Assembly: GCA_900544645.1 (NCBI GenBank)
Contig: UQWG01000031.1
Coordinates: 1 to 22,153, forward strand
Origin: an uncultured Collinsella sp.
Lineage (GTDB): Bacteria; Actinomycetota; Coriobacteriia; Coriobacteriales; Coriobacteriaceae
Direction: 5' to 3'
DNA: 22,153 bases
Shown piece by piece: positions 14,941 through 22,153 of the stretch. A program made the translations under genes and the position numbers. The notes below the pieces were generated by a model, which searched no databases, had not been told where the DNA came from, and was given only the letters and a program-made list of their open reading frames with translations. Numbering within the stretch: the stretch's first letter is position 1; each line of letters opens with the position of its first letter.

Positions 14941-15669
14941 CTAGAACCTGCCCGGATGCTCGGCGCACAGCTCGTCTCGCATAGCGTAGACGCGGTTCAT
15001 GGCCTCGGACTCAAACCATTCCAGGCGCTCCGTGCGCTTAAGCCCAGCCGGTGCGTCGGAAAGCGAGACGGCCTTGCCGGCGCGGATCCAGCACTTCTTG
15101 GGACGCATGAGCTTTTTGCCTGCGGGCGTGATGTCGGACCAGCCGCAGATGGCGAGCGGGTTGACGGGCGCCTTGCCCATCTGGGCGATGAGCGCAAAGC
15201 CGCCGTGGACCTCGGGCTTGATCTCGCGCGAGCGGATGCGTGTGCCCTCGGGGAAGATCAGGACGTCCTCGCCGCGCTGCAGCGCATGCTGGGCGGTGCG
15301 CAGGCACTTCATATCGGCAGTACCACGCTCGACGGGGATGCCGCCAACGTGGCTAAAGGCCCAGCGCACAATCTTGTTCTTGGCGAACTCGGACTTAAAG
15401 ATGGGACGAATGCGGCGGCCCCCAAAGAACAGCGCCGTCTCCACGGCCAAGAGCTCGGCCATCGAGGTGTGGTTGCAGATGACCACGCTGCCGCGGCCTT
15501 CCTGGCGCTCAAACAGAAGATCGGCGTCCTCGACCTTCCAGCGCCACATGAGCTTGGAGAAGGCCCAAAGGATGGCCATGACTACGACGACGGTGCCGCG
15601 GATGAGCGCTGGAAACTCGGCGTAGGGGGCGTTGTAATAGTCCTCGGGCGTCTGCTGAAACAGGCGCAT
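14941..15669 (-). CDS. plsC: 1-acyl-sn-glycerol-3-phosphate acyltransferase family protein (PlsC type)
   Basis: LPLAT-family membrane enzyme (242 aa) expected to acylate lysophosphatidic acid to phosphatidic acid, the step after PlsY. It has an N-terminal hydrophobic anchor (about 24-42), motif I as NHTSMAE (66-72), motif II with GGIPVERG (109-116), and motif III FPEGTRIRS (139-147). The usual catalytic dyad is His-x4-Asp; here it reads His67-x4-Glu72, a conservative but unusual change visible in the codons (GAG). The rest looks intact, so activity is plausible, possibly with altered substrate. It starts 3 bp after cmk; ispH follows by 2 bp. Confidence 0.9.
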   Translation of the reverse strand: MRLFQQTPEDYYNAPYAEFPALIRGTVVVVMAILWAFSKLMWRWKVEDADLLFERQEGRGSVVICNHTSMAELLAVETALFFGGRRIRPIFKSEFAKNKIVRWAFSHVGGIPVERGTADMKCLRTAQHALQRGEDVLIFPEGTRIRSREIKPEVHGGFALIAQMGKAPVNPLAICGWSDITPAGKKLMRPKKCWIRAGKAVSLSDAPAGLKRTERLEWFESEAMNRVYAMRDELCAEHPGRF

Positions 15670-15672
15670 GGG

Positions 15673-16359
15673 CTACCTCCTTTGGTTGATAAGGTCCTCG
15701 ATTATCGAGACGACCTCGTCGATGGTGTGGGCGGTGGAGTCGACGTGCACGGCGTCCTCGGCGGGCACGAGCGGGGCGACCTCGCGGCTGCTGTCAAGCT
15801 TGTCGCGCTGCTTAAGGGCGTCGAGGGTCTCGTCGACCTCGGCCTCGAGCTGCGCTGAGCTGAGCGGCTGGGCGTCGTTTTGGTGACGCTGCAGCACGCG
15901 GCGGCGGGCGCGCTCACGCGGGTCGGCGGTCAGGAAGACCTTGACCTGCGCGTTAGGGAACACGACGGTGCCGATGTCGCGACCCTCGGCCACGATATCG
16001 CGGTCCTCGGCGGCGCGGCGCTGGTGGATGAGCATGGCGGCGCGCACGCCCGGATAGGCCGAGACCTTGGACACGTTGGCGTCGACCTGCGGGGTGCGGA
16101 TGGCGGCCGAAGCGTCTTGGCCGTCGATGGTCAGGCGCGTGTCCTCGCCGGTGCCGTTGGTAAAGCGGATCTCAATCTGCTCGGCGAGAGCGTCGATGGC
16201 CGCCTCGTTATCCAGATCGATGCCGCGGTCGAGCGCGGCGAAGGTGACGGCGCGATACATGGCGCCCGTGTCGAGCTTGTTAAAGCCAAGCTGACGGGCG
16301 ATCTCCTTGGCGATGGTGGACTTGCCGGATCCGGCGGGGCCGTCGATGGCGACGATCAT
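15673..16359 (-). CDS. cmk: (d)CMP kinase
   Basis: Cytidylate kinase phosphorylates CMP and dCMP with ATP. The 228-aa product has the P-loop GPAGSGKST (7-15), a following LDTGAMYRA segment typical of the family, EGRDIGTVVFP near the middle, and the LID Arg cluster DPRERARRR. The frame is open to 16647, but ATG 16359 begins the standard MIVAIDGPAGSGK and has AAAGGAAG 6-7 bases upstream. A 67-bp gap separates it from the rluB-type gene, the largest break in this part of the array; I see no terminator there. Confidence 0.96.
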   Translation of the reverse strand: MIVAIDGPAGSGKSTIAKEIARQLGFNKLDTGAMYRAVTFAALDRGIDLDNEAAIDALAEQIEIRFTNGTGEDTRLTIDGQDASAAIRTPQVDANVSKVSAYPGVRAAMLIHQRRAAEDRDIVAEGRDIGTVVFPNAQVKVFLTADPRERARRRVLQRHQNDAQPLSSAQLEAEVDETLDALKQRDKLDSSREVAPLVPAEDAVHVDSTAHTIDEVVSIIEDLINQRR

Positions 16360-16426
16360 GCAATGCTTCCTTTCGATGGTTGACGTGCTGGTATGGTTCG
16401 CGGGCGTTGGGGCGCGGCGGGTTTGC

Positions 16427-17356
16427 CTAGCCCGTGTAGCGCTCGCGGTAGGTGTTGCGCTTGGGTGCTGAGCCATGGCTGCCGTGGTGACGCGTGCGGC
16501 TGGCAGGCGTGTCTTGGGGCTTGCCGCCGTTGCGCTTGGAGCTCGCCTGCTTGGGCGGGATGCCGCCGGCCTTGAGGATCTGCACCTCGCGGTCGGTGAG
16601 CTCGCGCCACGAGCCCTTGGCCACGTCCTTGAGCTCCAGGCCGGCAAAGTTGCAGCGGTGCAGGCGGATCACCGGGTGGTGGATCTTGCTCAGCATACGC
16701 TTGACCTGGTTCTTGCGGCCTTCGCGGATGATGACCTCCACGGCGGTGGTACCGGGCTTCACACCCTGCGGGGCCACGGCTTCAGCCTCGCGCGCGTTGA
16801 TGATGCGACAGATTGCCGGCTGGCACGGGCCGTCGTCGAGCTCGATGCCGCGGCGGAGTGGTTCCAAGTCTCGATCGGTCAGTTGGCCATCCACGAGTGC
16901 CTGGTAGGTCTTATAGACATGCTTGCTGGGATGCAGCAGGTCCTGCGAAAGGTCGCCGTCGGTCGTGAAGAGCAACAGTCCCGTGGTGTCGCGGTCCAGG
17001 CGGCCCACCGGAAAGAGCCCCGGAAAGCGGTCGCGCGGGACCAGGTCGGCCACACAAGGGCGCTCCTGCGGGTCGCTCATGGTGGTGAGGTAGCCGGTCG
17101 GCTTGTAGAGCATCAGGTATACGGCGCCCTGGTCGAGCTTGACGGGCATGCCGTCGACCTCAATGTGATCGTGGTCGACATCGACCTTGGTGCCCAGCTC
17201 GGTCGCGACCTGGCCGTTGACGGTCACGCGGCCAGCGGTCATCAGGTCCTCTGAGCCGCGACGGCTCGCCACGCCCGCGCGTGCCAAAAAGCGCTGCAGG
17301 CGCATGGTGTGCGGATAGACAGGCTGGGCGTCGGTTGCGGGTGCTGCGTTGCCCAT
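16427..17356 (-). CDS. rluB: rRNA pseudouridine synthase (RluB/RsuA family)
   Basis: The enzyme isomerises a uridine to pseudouridine in ribosomal RNA; by gene context (scpAB-rluB-cmk) it is the RluB-type enzyme acting on 23S rRNA. The 309-aa product has an N-terminal S4 RNA-binding domain (about 18-75), a catalytic core with GRLDRDTTG (catalytic Asp121), KTYQALVDG, and a late EGRKNQVKRML. A basic, low-complexity tail of about 45 residues follows and ends at the stop. ATG 17356 has GGGGAG 9 bases upstream. ATG 17392 is an alternative, with a perfect GGAGG and 14-bp overlap with scpB. Which rRNA site is modified cannot be told from sequence alone. Confidence 0.93.
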   Translation of the reverse strand: MGNAAPATDAQPVYPHTMRLQRFLARAGVASRRGSEDLMTAGRVTVNGQVATELGTKVDVDHDHIEVDGMPVKLDQGAVYLMLYKPTGYLTTMSDPQERPCVADLVPRDRFPGLFPVGRLDRDTTGLLLFTTDGDLSQDLLHPSKHVYKTYQALVDGQLTDRDLEPLRRGIELDDGPCQPAICRIINAREAEAVAPQGVKPGTTAVEVIIREGRKNQVKRMLSKIHHPVIRLHRCNFAGLELKDVAKGSWRELTDREVQILKAGGIPPKQASSKRNGGKPQDTPASRTRHHGSHGSAPKRNTYRERYTG

Positions 17357-17378
17357 GGCGCGCGTCTCCCCTACTTCG

Positions 17379-18107
17379 TTAGTCCTCGTCATGCAAATCC
17401 TCCGAGGTCTCGTCGACGACCAGGGTCTCCAAGTCCTCGACTGCCTCAACATCTTCAACATCGGTATCGAGCAGTTCACGCTCTTCGTCCAGGTCCTCGG
17501 CCTGCTCCTCGAGCGTAGACTGAATGCTGCGGCCGCTCAGGCGCTCGCGGATAAACTGGCGCGACTGCTCGTCGGGGGCAAACTGCTCCAGATCGGGCAG
17601 GTCGCGGGTGGAGCGCAGACCGAACTTTTCCAAGAAGGCGTTGGTCGTGCCGTAAATGATGGCCTGACCGCGCTGGGGGTCACGGCCGAGCTCGCGCACC
17701 AGACCCTTGTCCACGAGCGACGCGATGACGCCGTCTGAGTTGACGCCGCGGATGCCCTTGACCACCTCGCGCGTTACGGGCTGGTGGTATGCGATGACGG
17801 CCAGGGTTTCGAGCGCCGCCTGGGACAGCTTTTGCGTGTCCCAGCTCAACACATAGGCCTCGACCACGTCGTGGTAGGCGGGGTGCGTGAACAGGCGCCA
17901 GCCGCCGGCGACCTCGCGCAGCTGAAAGCCGCGGTTGGCCTCCTCGTACTCAACCTTGAGCTCGGCGAGCAGCGACGCGCACTCGCCGGGGGCGATATCC
18001 AGTGCGCCGGCCAGCGCGGGCGCACTCACTGGGTCGCTTGACACCAGCAGCAGCGCCTCGAGGGCGCCTTTGAGGCTGTTTGCCTCCAGCGTGGAAAGGG
18101 TTGACAT
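17379..18107 (-). CDS. scpB: Segregation and condensation protein B
   Basis: ScpB is the winged-helix subunit of the SMC-ScpAB condensin complex that organises and separates chromosomes. The 242-aa protein has the two winged-helix regions: LKGALEALLLVSSDPV near the N-terminus, and later LSQAALETLAVIAYHQPVT followed by IRGVNSDGVIASLVDKGLV. The core ends at about residue 175. A strongly acidic tail (about 195-242, rich in Glu and Asp) follows, longer than in minimal ScpB proteins. ATG 18107 has AGGAG 8 bases upstream and lies 11 bp after scpA. No smc gene is in the window. Confidence 0.96.
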   Translation of the reverse strand: MSTLSTLEANSLKGALEALLLVSSDPVSAPALAGALDIAPGECASLLAELKVEYEEANRGFQLREVAGGWRLFTHPAYHDVVEAYVLSWDTQKLSQAALETLAVIAYHQPVTREVVKGIRGVNSDGVIASLVDKGLVRELGRDPQRGQAIIYGTTNAFLEKFGLRSTRDLPDLEQFAPDEQSRQFIRERLSGRSIQSTLEEQAEDLDEERELLDTDVEDVEAVEDLETLVVDETSEDLHDED

Positions 18108-18118
18108 GGTTGCGGCTC

Positions 18119-18931
18119 CTATTCGGTGAGCTCGGGGCCCTCGCCGGGCACATAGGCCTCGGCGCCTTCGACGCGGTTGATACGGATGGTTCCAAAGATC
18201 TCGTCCTGGCTCAGCGTGAGCGAGCCGCGCTTGGCGAGCTCAAGCATAGCTAGGAAGGTGACGACGAGCTGCTCGGTGGTGGCATCGCCGTCCAGTAGCT
18301 CGCGGAAGGTGCAGGTTTGGTGCGCCATGGTAAAGCGGTCGACTGAGGCCACCGTCAGGTCGAGCGGAACGCGATGGGGTGCCACGTGCTCGGCCTCCAG
18401 CAAGAAGGTCTGTCGCTTCCCGTCCAGGTCGGCGCAGATGACGGCGAGACCGCGCAGCGTGATGCCGGCAAGGTAGTCGGGCATAAGGCCTAGGAACTCG
18501 GGGTCGGGGCCGGCCACACGCGGGTGCATGCGGCTTTCGGCCTGCATGCGGGCACCGAGGGCTGCAGCCGCGCCTTTAAACTGCTTGTAGGCAATCAGGC
18601 GCTGGATCAGGACCTCGCGCAGGGCGTCGCCGTCAAGCGTGCTGAGCTCCTCGAGGTCTTCGTCGAACTCGTCATCGTCGTCATCGACTTTGCGCGGGGC
18701 CTCCTGCGGCACCAGAGAGGCAGCCTTGATGTCCAAAAGGGTTGCCGCGACCAGCAAAAAGTCGCTCGCCACGTCCAGGTCCAGCGCCTCGATGCGCTCG
18801 GCCTCGGCAAGGTACTGCTCGGCCACCTCGCTGATGGAGATGGCGCCGATATCTACTTTTTGGCGGGTTACCAGCTGCAGCAGCAGGTCGAACGGTCCGC
18901 TGTAGACCTGCGTCGACACGCGATACGACAT
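18119..18931 (-). CDS. scpA: Segregation and condensation protein A
   Basis: ScpA is the kleisin that bridges the SMC heads. The 270-aa protein starts with the kleisin signature GPFDLLLQLVTRQKVDI (about 12-28), followed by the helical ISEVAEQYLAEAE region and DFLLVAATLLDIKA, which contacts the SMC neck. A very acidic linker (DDDDEFDEDLEE, around residues 87-98) comes next, and a C-terminal winged helix contacts the SMC head. ATG 18931 has a near-perfect ribosome site (AAAGGAGG, 6 bases upstream), the strongest in the array, which together with the 84-bp gap upstream suggests independent or boosted expression of scpAB. Confidence 0.96.
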   Translation of the reverse strand: MSYRVSTQVYSGPFDLLLQLVTRQKVDIGAISISEVAEQYLAEAERIEALDLDVASDFLLVAATLLDIKAASLVPQEAPRKVDDDDDEFDEDLEELSTLDGDALREVLIQRLIAYKQFKGAAAALGARMQAESRMHPRVAGPDPEFLGLMPDYLAGITLRGLAVICADLDGKRQTFLLEAEHVAPHRVPLDLTVASVDRFTMAHQTCTFRELLDGDATTEQLVVTFLAMLELAKRGSLTLSQDEIFGTIRINRVEGAEAYVPGEGPELTE

Positions 18932-19015
18932 CTTCGACCTCCTTTGACGGCGCCTTCGCGGCGCGGTTTGGGTGCATGTTGCGACCGTTTTGCACGGTCG
19001 ACCTGTTAGTTTACC
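18932..19015 (-). other. 84-bp intergenic gap with a small hairpin
   Basis: The longest gap in the core array. On the minus strand a 6-bp stem (CGACCG/CGGTCG, 18982-18987 with 18995-19000) closes a 7-base loop. No T-run follows, so it is not a clear terminator. It also contains the strong scpA ribosome site. A promoter for scpA may lie here, but I cannot name convincing boxes. Confidence 0.45.
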
Positions 19016-19699
19016 TTAGATGGCGGCGATTGCGAAGTTAAGCAGCTGCTCAGCGAGCGGATACACGGTAACGTCGAAATAGCGACCGATTACGTCGATG
19101 CCGGTCCACATGGGCAGCAGGTACAGCACCAGGATGAGGATGGGCATGGCGTATTGCTGCAGGCGGTAGTAGTTGGCGAGCGCCTTGCCCTTGAGGAAGG
19201 GCACGATGATCGACGAGCCGTCGAGCGGCGGGATCGGGATGAGGTTGAAGAACGCGAGTGACAGGTTGACTACGATGAACGTAGCGCCAAAGTTCATGAT
19301 TTGCGACGCTACGGCAAAGGACATACTGGTGTAGAGGTTGCCGTAGGTCAGGTGCATGAGGGCTGCGGCCAGGCACGCGAGCGCGATGTTCGATGTGGGG
19401 CCGGCTACGCTCACCAGAACCTCGTCGCGCTTGGGGTGCTTGAGGTTGTTGAGATAGACGGGCACGGGCTTGGCGAAGGCGAACACGGGACCGCCTGCGG
19501 CGAGCATGAGCAGCGGCAGGATGATGGTGCCAAACGGGTCGATATGGTTGAGCGGGTTGAGCGAGACGCGGCCGCGCGAGCGAGCCGTTTTGTCGCCGAG
19601 CGCCCAGGCTGCGGCGGCGTGCGCGCTCTCGTGGATCACGATGCCAACGATGACGGCAACGGCACTGGCGAGCAGGTTCATGATGTAGCTGCTGGACAT
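19016..19699 (-). CDS. Site-2 protease family (M50) membrane metalloprotease homologue
   Basis: This 227-aa polytopic protein has the zinc motif HESAH (His23, Glu24, His27) in the first membrane segment and the third ligand region NLIPIPPLDGS (Asp160) in a later one. An AGPTSN segment lies between (about 99-104), typical of compact site-2 proteases of the Rv-like/YwhC group. Such enzymes cleave within membranes and may act in signalling or protein turnover; the substrate is unknown. No PDZ domain is present. ATG 19699 has GGGGAG four bases upstream and follows the 98-aa membrane protein by 9 bp. M50 genes beside scpAB are common in Gram-positive bacteria. Confidence 0.93.
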   Translation of the reverse strand: MSSSYIMNLLASAVAVIVGIVIHESAHAAAAWALGDKTARSRGRVSLNPLNHIDPFGTIILPLLMLAAGGPVFAFAKPVPVYLNNLKHPKRDEVLVSVAGPTSNIALACLAAALMHLTYGNLYTSMSFAVASQIMNFGATFIVVNLSLAFFNLIPIPPLDGSSIIVPFLKGKALANYYRLQQYAMPILILVLYLLPMWTGIDVIGRYFDVTVYPLAEQLLNFAIAAI

Positions 19700-19708
19700 A
19701 ACGCTCCC

Positions 19709-20005
19709 CTAGCGGACGCGGCGCGAGGCGCGCGTGAGCAGGTAGTCAATTACAAACAGGATCACAGCGACGATAGCATAATCCAGGCGGAACACACCGC
19801 CAAAAGGCGACGTGATGACGCCGTAGCCGGCGATGGCGCTCGGCAGTGCACGCGAAAGCTCAACGACAAAGCCAACGATCTGCAGCTTGGCGGTGAGGCC
19901 GCTAAAGCACAGCAGAACGGTCATTGCGCTCATAAAGATGCCGCAGATGCGACAGGCGATGGCGATGATGATCATCGCAACGGCGGCGGCCTTACGAGAG
20001 TTCAC
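19709..20005 (-). CDS. Small predicted membrane protein of unknown function (98 aa)
   Basis: No family recognised. With the GTG start at 20005 it has a short basic N-terminus (VNSRKAA), a first hydrophobic segment (about 8-35, including IIIAIACRICGIF), a middle part with Gly/Pro and a second hydrophobic segment (about 74-90), ending in a basic RASRRVR tail. Two to three membrane spans are likely. The GTG overlaps the ABC-F stop by 14 bp and has GGAG 7 bases upstream, supporting translational coupling. ATG 19975 is an alternative but would cut into the first helix. The frame is open to 20137, but that part overlaps ABC-F and looks like shadow sequence. Confidence 0.75.
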   Translation of the reverse strand: MNSRKAAAVAMIIIAIACRICGIFMSAMTVLLCFSGLTAKLQIVGFVVELSRALPSAIAGYGVITSPFGGVFRLDYAIVAVILFVIDYLLTRASRRVR

Positions 20006-22025
20006 GCGCGGTCTCCTCTTCGATCTGGGTGGAAAGCTCCAGCCATTCGTCCTCGAGCTTGGGCAGCTCCTGCTTAAGGCCGTTATATTCCCCCAGCGCG
20101 GCGTTGAACTTGTCCTGATCGGCATAAAGCTCTTCACTTGCCATCAATTCCATAAGCTCGTCATAGCGGGCACGCTTTTTGTCGAGCTCTGCCTCGATCT
20201 TCTTGAGCTGGTTGCGCACGCCCTTGAGTTTTTTGTTGAGCGCAGCGCGGGCCTGGGCCTCGGCACGCTTTTGCTCCTTGGTCTTTTTGCCCTCGGCAGG
20301 TTTGGAAGCGGCGGCGGGCGCATCGGGCTGGGCCGCGGTGACCTTGGCGGACTTGGCCGCGACAGGCACGCTCTCCCCTGCTGTCTCGGCGGCGGCGCGG
20401 GCCGCGAGGTCCTCGCGCTTGTAGAGGTAGTAGTCGTAGTCGCCGTCGTAGACCGTGACCTTGCCGTCGCGGATGTCGATCACACGATTGGCCACGGCGC
20501 GTACCAGGTGCTCGTCGTGGCTGATCAGCACGATGGTGCCGGGGAAGTTTTGCAGGGCGTTCTCGAGCATGTCCACCGAGTCGATGTCCAGGTGGTTGGT
20601 GGGCTCGTCCAGGCACAGGAGCGCCTCGGGGGCCACAAGCATCTTGGCCAGTGCCAGACGCGCCTTTTCGCCGCCGGAGAGGACGCGGACCTGCTTCTCG
20701 ATGGAATCGTTGTCGCTAAACAGGAAGGCGCCCAGCAGGCTGCGCTGCTGCGGCACGGTCCATTTGGGCGTGACGGTGTCGATCTCTTGCAGGACGGTAT
20801 TGGACTCGGTCATGCCCTCGAGTGCGTGCTGGGCGTAGTAGGCCACGCCCACGTTGGTGCCCAGATCACGCGTGCCGGTAGTTGGCGGCTCCAGACCGGC
20901 GAGGATCTTCATGAGGGTAGACTTGCCGGCGCCGTTGGGGCCGACGAGCGCCACATGCTCGCCGCGGTAGAGCTTGAGGTCGATATCGCTGTAGATGTGC
21001 TTTTTGCCGTAGGACTTGGAGACGCCCTCGAGCCCCACGACCATGTCGCCGGAGCGCGGCGGGTCGGGGAACTTAAAGTCGATGTGCTTGTGGCCCTCGG
21101 GCAGGATGACAAGCTCCTTTTTGATCTGCTCGATCTTGCGGATGCGCTCCTGAGCCTGGGCAGCCTTGGTGGGCTTGTAGCGGAACTTGTCGACGAAGAC
21201 CTGCATGTGGGCGATGTCGCGCTCCTGAGCGGCACGCTTGGCGCGCATCTGCTCCAGGTTGTCCTCGCGCTGCTTGAGGTAGCTGCTGTAGTTGCCGGTG
21301 TAGGTGGTCACGCGACGGTTTTCGAGAGCGGCGACGTGGTCGACGCAGGCGTCCATAAAGGCGCGGTCGTGGCTGACGATGAGGACGGCGCCGTCGTAGT
21401 TGGCGATAAAGCCGCGCAGCCATTGGACGCTCTCGAGGTCCAGGTGGTTAGTAGGCTCGTCCAGAAGCAGCAGGTCGGGGTGGCGCAGGAATAGCTTGGC
21501 GAGTGCGATGCGCATCTGCCAGCCACCCGAGAACTCGGAGCACGGGCGCTCAAAGTCGGTGACCTTAAAGCCCAGGCCGGAAAGGATCTTGCGGGCGTTG
21601 CTCTCGAGCTCGTAGCCGCCCAGGTGCTCAAAGCGGTCCTGGACCTGGCCATACTCGTTGAGGAGTGCGTCGACGTCCTTGCCCTGATCGGAGAGCTCGG
21701 TGATCTGGGCCTGCAGCTCGTTGGCGCGCTCGCCCATGCGGCGGATTTCCTTGGCGGCGGCCATGACCTCGGCAAGGATGGTGGTGTCCTTTTGCTCCAG
21801 ATTAGTTTCCTGCTCTAGGTAGCCTACCTGGCAGTTCTTGGCGTACTGGACCTGGCCGGCATCGGGACTGTCGATGCCCATGATGATCTTGAGCATGGTG
21901 GTTTTGCCAGCGCCGTTGGGGCCCACGAGCGCGAAGCGCTCGCCGGGGTTGATCTGGAAGGATGCGCCGCTAAAGAGGACGCGCGCGCCGAAGCTTTTTT
22001 CGATCTTGTCGACCAGGAGGATCAT
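19992..22025 (-). CDS. ABC-F family ATP-binding protein (Uup/EttA-like)
   Basis: A soluble ABC-F ATPase with two nucleotide-binding domains and no membrane part; the family acts on the ribosome (translation factors, some antibiotic resistance). In the 677-aa protein domain 1 has GPNGAGKT (35-42), SGGWQ (166-170) and LLLLDEPTNHLD (185-196). An arm region and interdomain linker follow (about 100-145 and 236-320, with KPTKAAQAQERIRKIE). Domain 2 has GPNGAGKS (362-369), LSGGEK (449-454) and LDEPTNHLD (472-480). An Ala/Lys-rich linker (about 530-585) leads to a C-terminal coiled coil (about 590-677), as in Uup-like members. Subfamily is uncertain; resistance cannot be inferred. Start ATG 22025, with AAAGGCGG upstream. 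Confidence 0.94.
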   Translation of the reverse strand: MILLVDKIEKSFGARVLFSGASFQINPGERFALVGPNGAGKTTMLKIIMGIDSPDAGQVQYAKNCQVGYLEQETNLEQKDTTILAEVMAAAKEIRRMGERANELQAQITELSDQGKDVDALLNEYGQVQDRFEHLGGYELESNARKILSGLGFKVTDFERPCSEFSGGWQMRIALAKLFLRHPDLLLLDEPTNHLDLESVQWLRGFIANYDGAVLIVSHDRAFMDACVDHVAALENRRVTTYTGNYSSYLKQREDNLEQMRAKRAAQERDIAHMQVFVDKFRYKPTKAAQAQERIRKIEQIKKELVILPEGHKHIDFKFPDPPRSGDMVVGLEGVSKSYGKKHIYSDIDLKLYRGEHVALVGPNGAGKSTLMKILAGLEPPTTGTRDLGTNVGVAYYAQHALEGMTESNTVLQEIDTVTPKWTVPQQRSLLGAFLFSDNDSIEKQVRVLSGGEKARLALAKMLVAPEALLCLDEPTNHLDIDSVDMLENALQNFPGTIVLISHDEHLVRAVANRVIDIRDGKVTVYDGDYDYYLYKREDLAARAAAETAGESVPVAAKSAKVTAAQPDAPAAASKPAEGKKTKEQKRAEAQARAALNKKLKGVRNQLKKIEAELDKKRARYDELMELMASEELYADQDKFNAALGEYNGLKQELPKLEDEWLELSTQIEEETARELS

Positions 22026-22056
22026 GGTGCCGCCTTTGACCTTGTTTTCCTATATG

Positions 22057-22084
22057 AAAAAAGGCCCCAACTTGCGTTGGAGCC
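22057..22084 (-). terminator. Intrinsic terminator of tRNA-Ala
   Basis: On the minus strand a 9-bp stem (22084-22076 with 22071-22063, one G-U pair) closes a GCAA tetraloop and is followed directly by six Ts (22062-22057). It lies 13 bp after the tRNA and 31 bp before the ABC-F start codon, leaving little room for a promoter. Confidence 0.92.
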
Positions 22085-22100
22085 TCATTCAATGCTCGGG

Positions 22101-22153
22101 TGGAGACGAGGGGGATCGAACCCCTGACCTCTTGACTGCCAGTCAAGCGCTCT
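22101..22153 (-). tRNA. tRNA-Ala (anticodon GGC), 5' part outside the window
   Basis: The visible 53 nt include the end of the D arm, the anticodon stem CTTGA/TCAAG with loop CTGGCAG (anticodon GGC), the T arm AGGGG-TTCGATC-CCCCT, the 3' acceptor strand CGTCTCC and discriminator A. The U at position 70 fits the G3-U70 pair that marks alanine tRNA, though the 5' strand is not visible. CCA is not encoded (CCC follows), unlike tRNA-Pro at the other end of the array. Confidence 0.88.

Noticed and set aside
19833..21494. A 553-codon plus-strand open frame
   Set aside because: It is the antisense of the ABC-F gene, with repetitive Leu/Val/Gly composition and no family motif.

Overview
The window reads as a chromosome segment of a gut actinobacterium of the class Coriobacteriia, most likely Collinsella or a close relative. 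This is inferred from moderately high GC, from a DUF6273-type surface protein (a family expanded in these bacteria), and from the tight one-strand housekeeping gene array; no rRNA is present to prove it. It has two very different halves.

Positions 1 to about 4778 are a decayed accessory region. From the left they hold a perfect hairpin, a remnant of a DnaQ-like 3'-5' exonuclease, and a small minus-strand cassette: the C-terminal end of a thioredoxin-like protein, a Sec-exported small protein that looks frameshifted, and a 79-aa membrane protein. Next comes a DUF6273-type gene on the plus strand, split by a complete IS21-family element (istA/istB, 1460-3920) with a 7-bp target duplication. Removing the element and one duplication copy rejoins the reading frame exactly. 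The thioredoxin-like gene and the surface-protein gene both lost their 5' parts at one breakpoint near 1292-1303. The split gene ends in a hairpin terminator, followed by about 420 bp of gene-free, repeat-rich DNA.

Positions 4779 to 22153 are core genome, all on the minus strand. A tRNA-Pro(GGG) gene with its own promoter and terminator marks the border. Reading in the direction of transcription (right to left) from a partial tRNA-Ala(GGC) and its terminator, the order is: ABC-F ATPase, 98-aa membrane protein, M50 site-2 protease homologue, scpA, scpB, rluB-type pseudouridine synthase, cmk, plsC-type acyltransferase, ispH, PDZ/radical-SAM/DUF512 protein, der, plsY, gpsA, rpe, cysteine desulfurase, Nif3-family protein, coiled-coil/zinc-ribbon protein, coaBC. 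Most neighbours overlap or sit 2-20 bp apart, and the largest gaps are 67 and 84 bp, so long co-transcribed units are likely. The array links ribosome assembly (der, rluB), chromosome segregation (scpAB), phospholipid synthesis (gpsA, plsY, plsC), isoprenoid and Fe-S supply (ispH, cysteine desulfurase), nucleotide and pentose metabolism (cmk, rpe) and coenzyme A synthesis (coaBC).

I did not find a convincing new defence or mobile system. The best leads are the remnant secreted-peptide/membrane-protein cassette, the double-truncation breakpoint, the repeat-rich DNA beside tRNA-Pro, an H-x4-E variant in the acyltransferase active-site motif, and an incomplete zinc ribbon.
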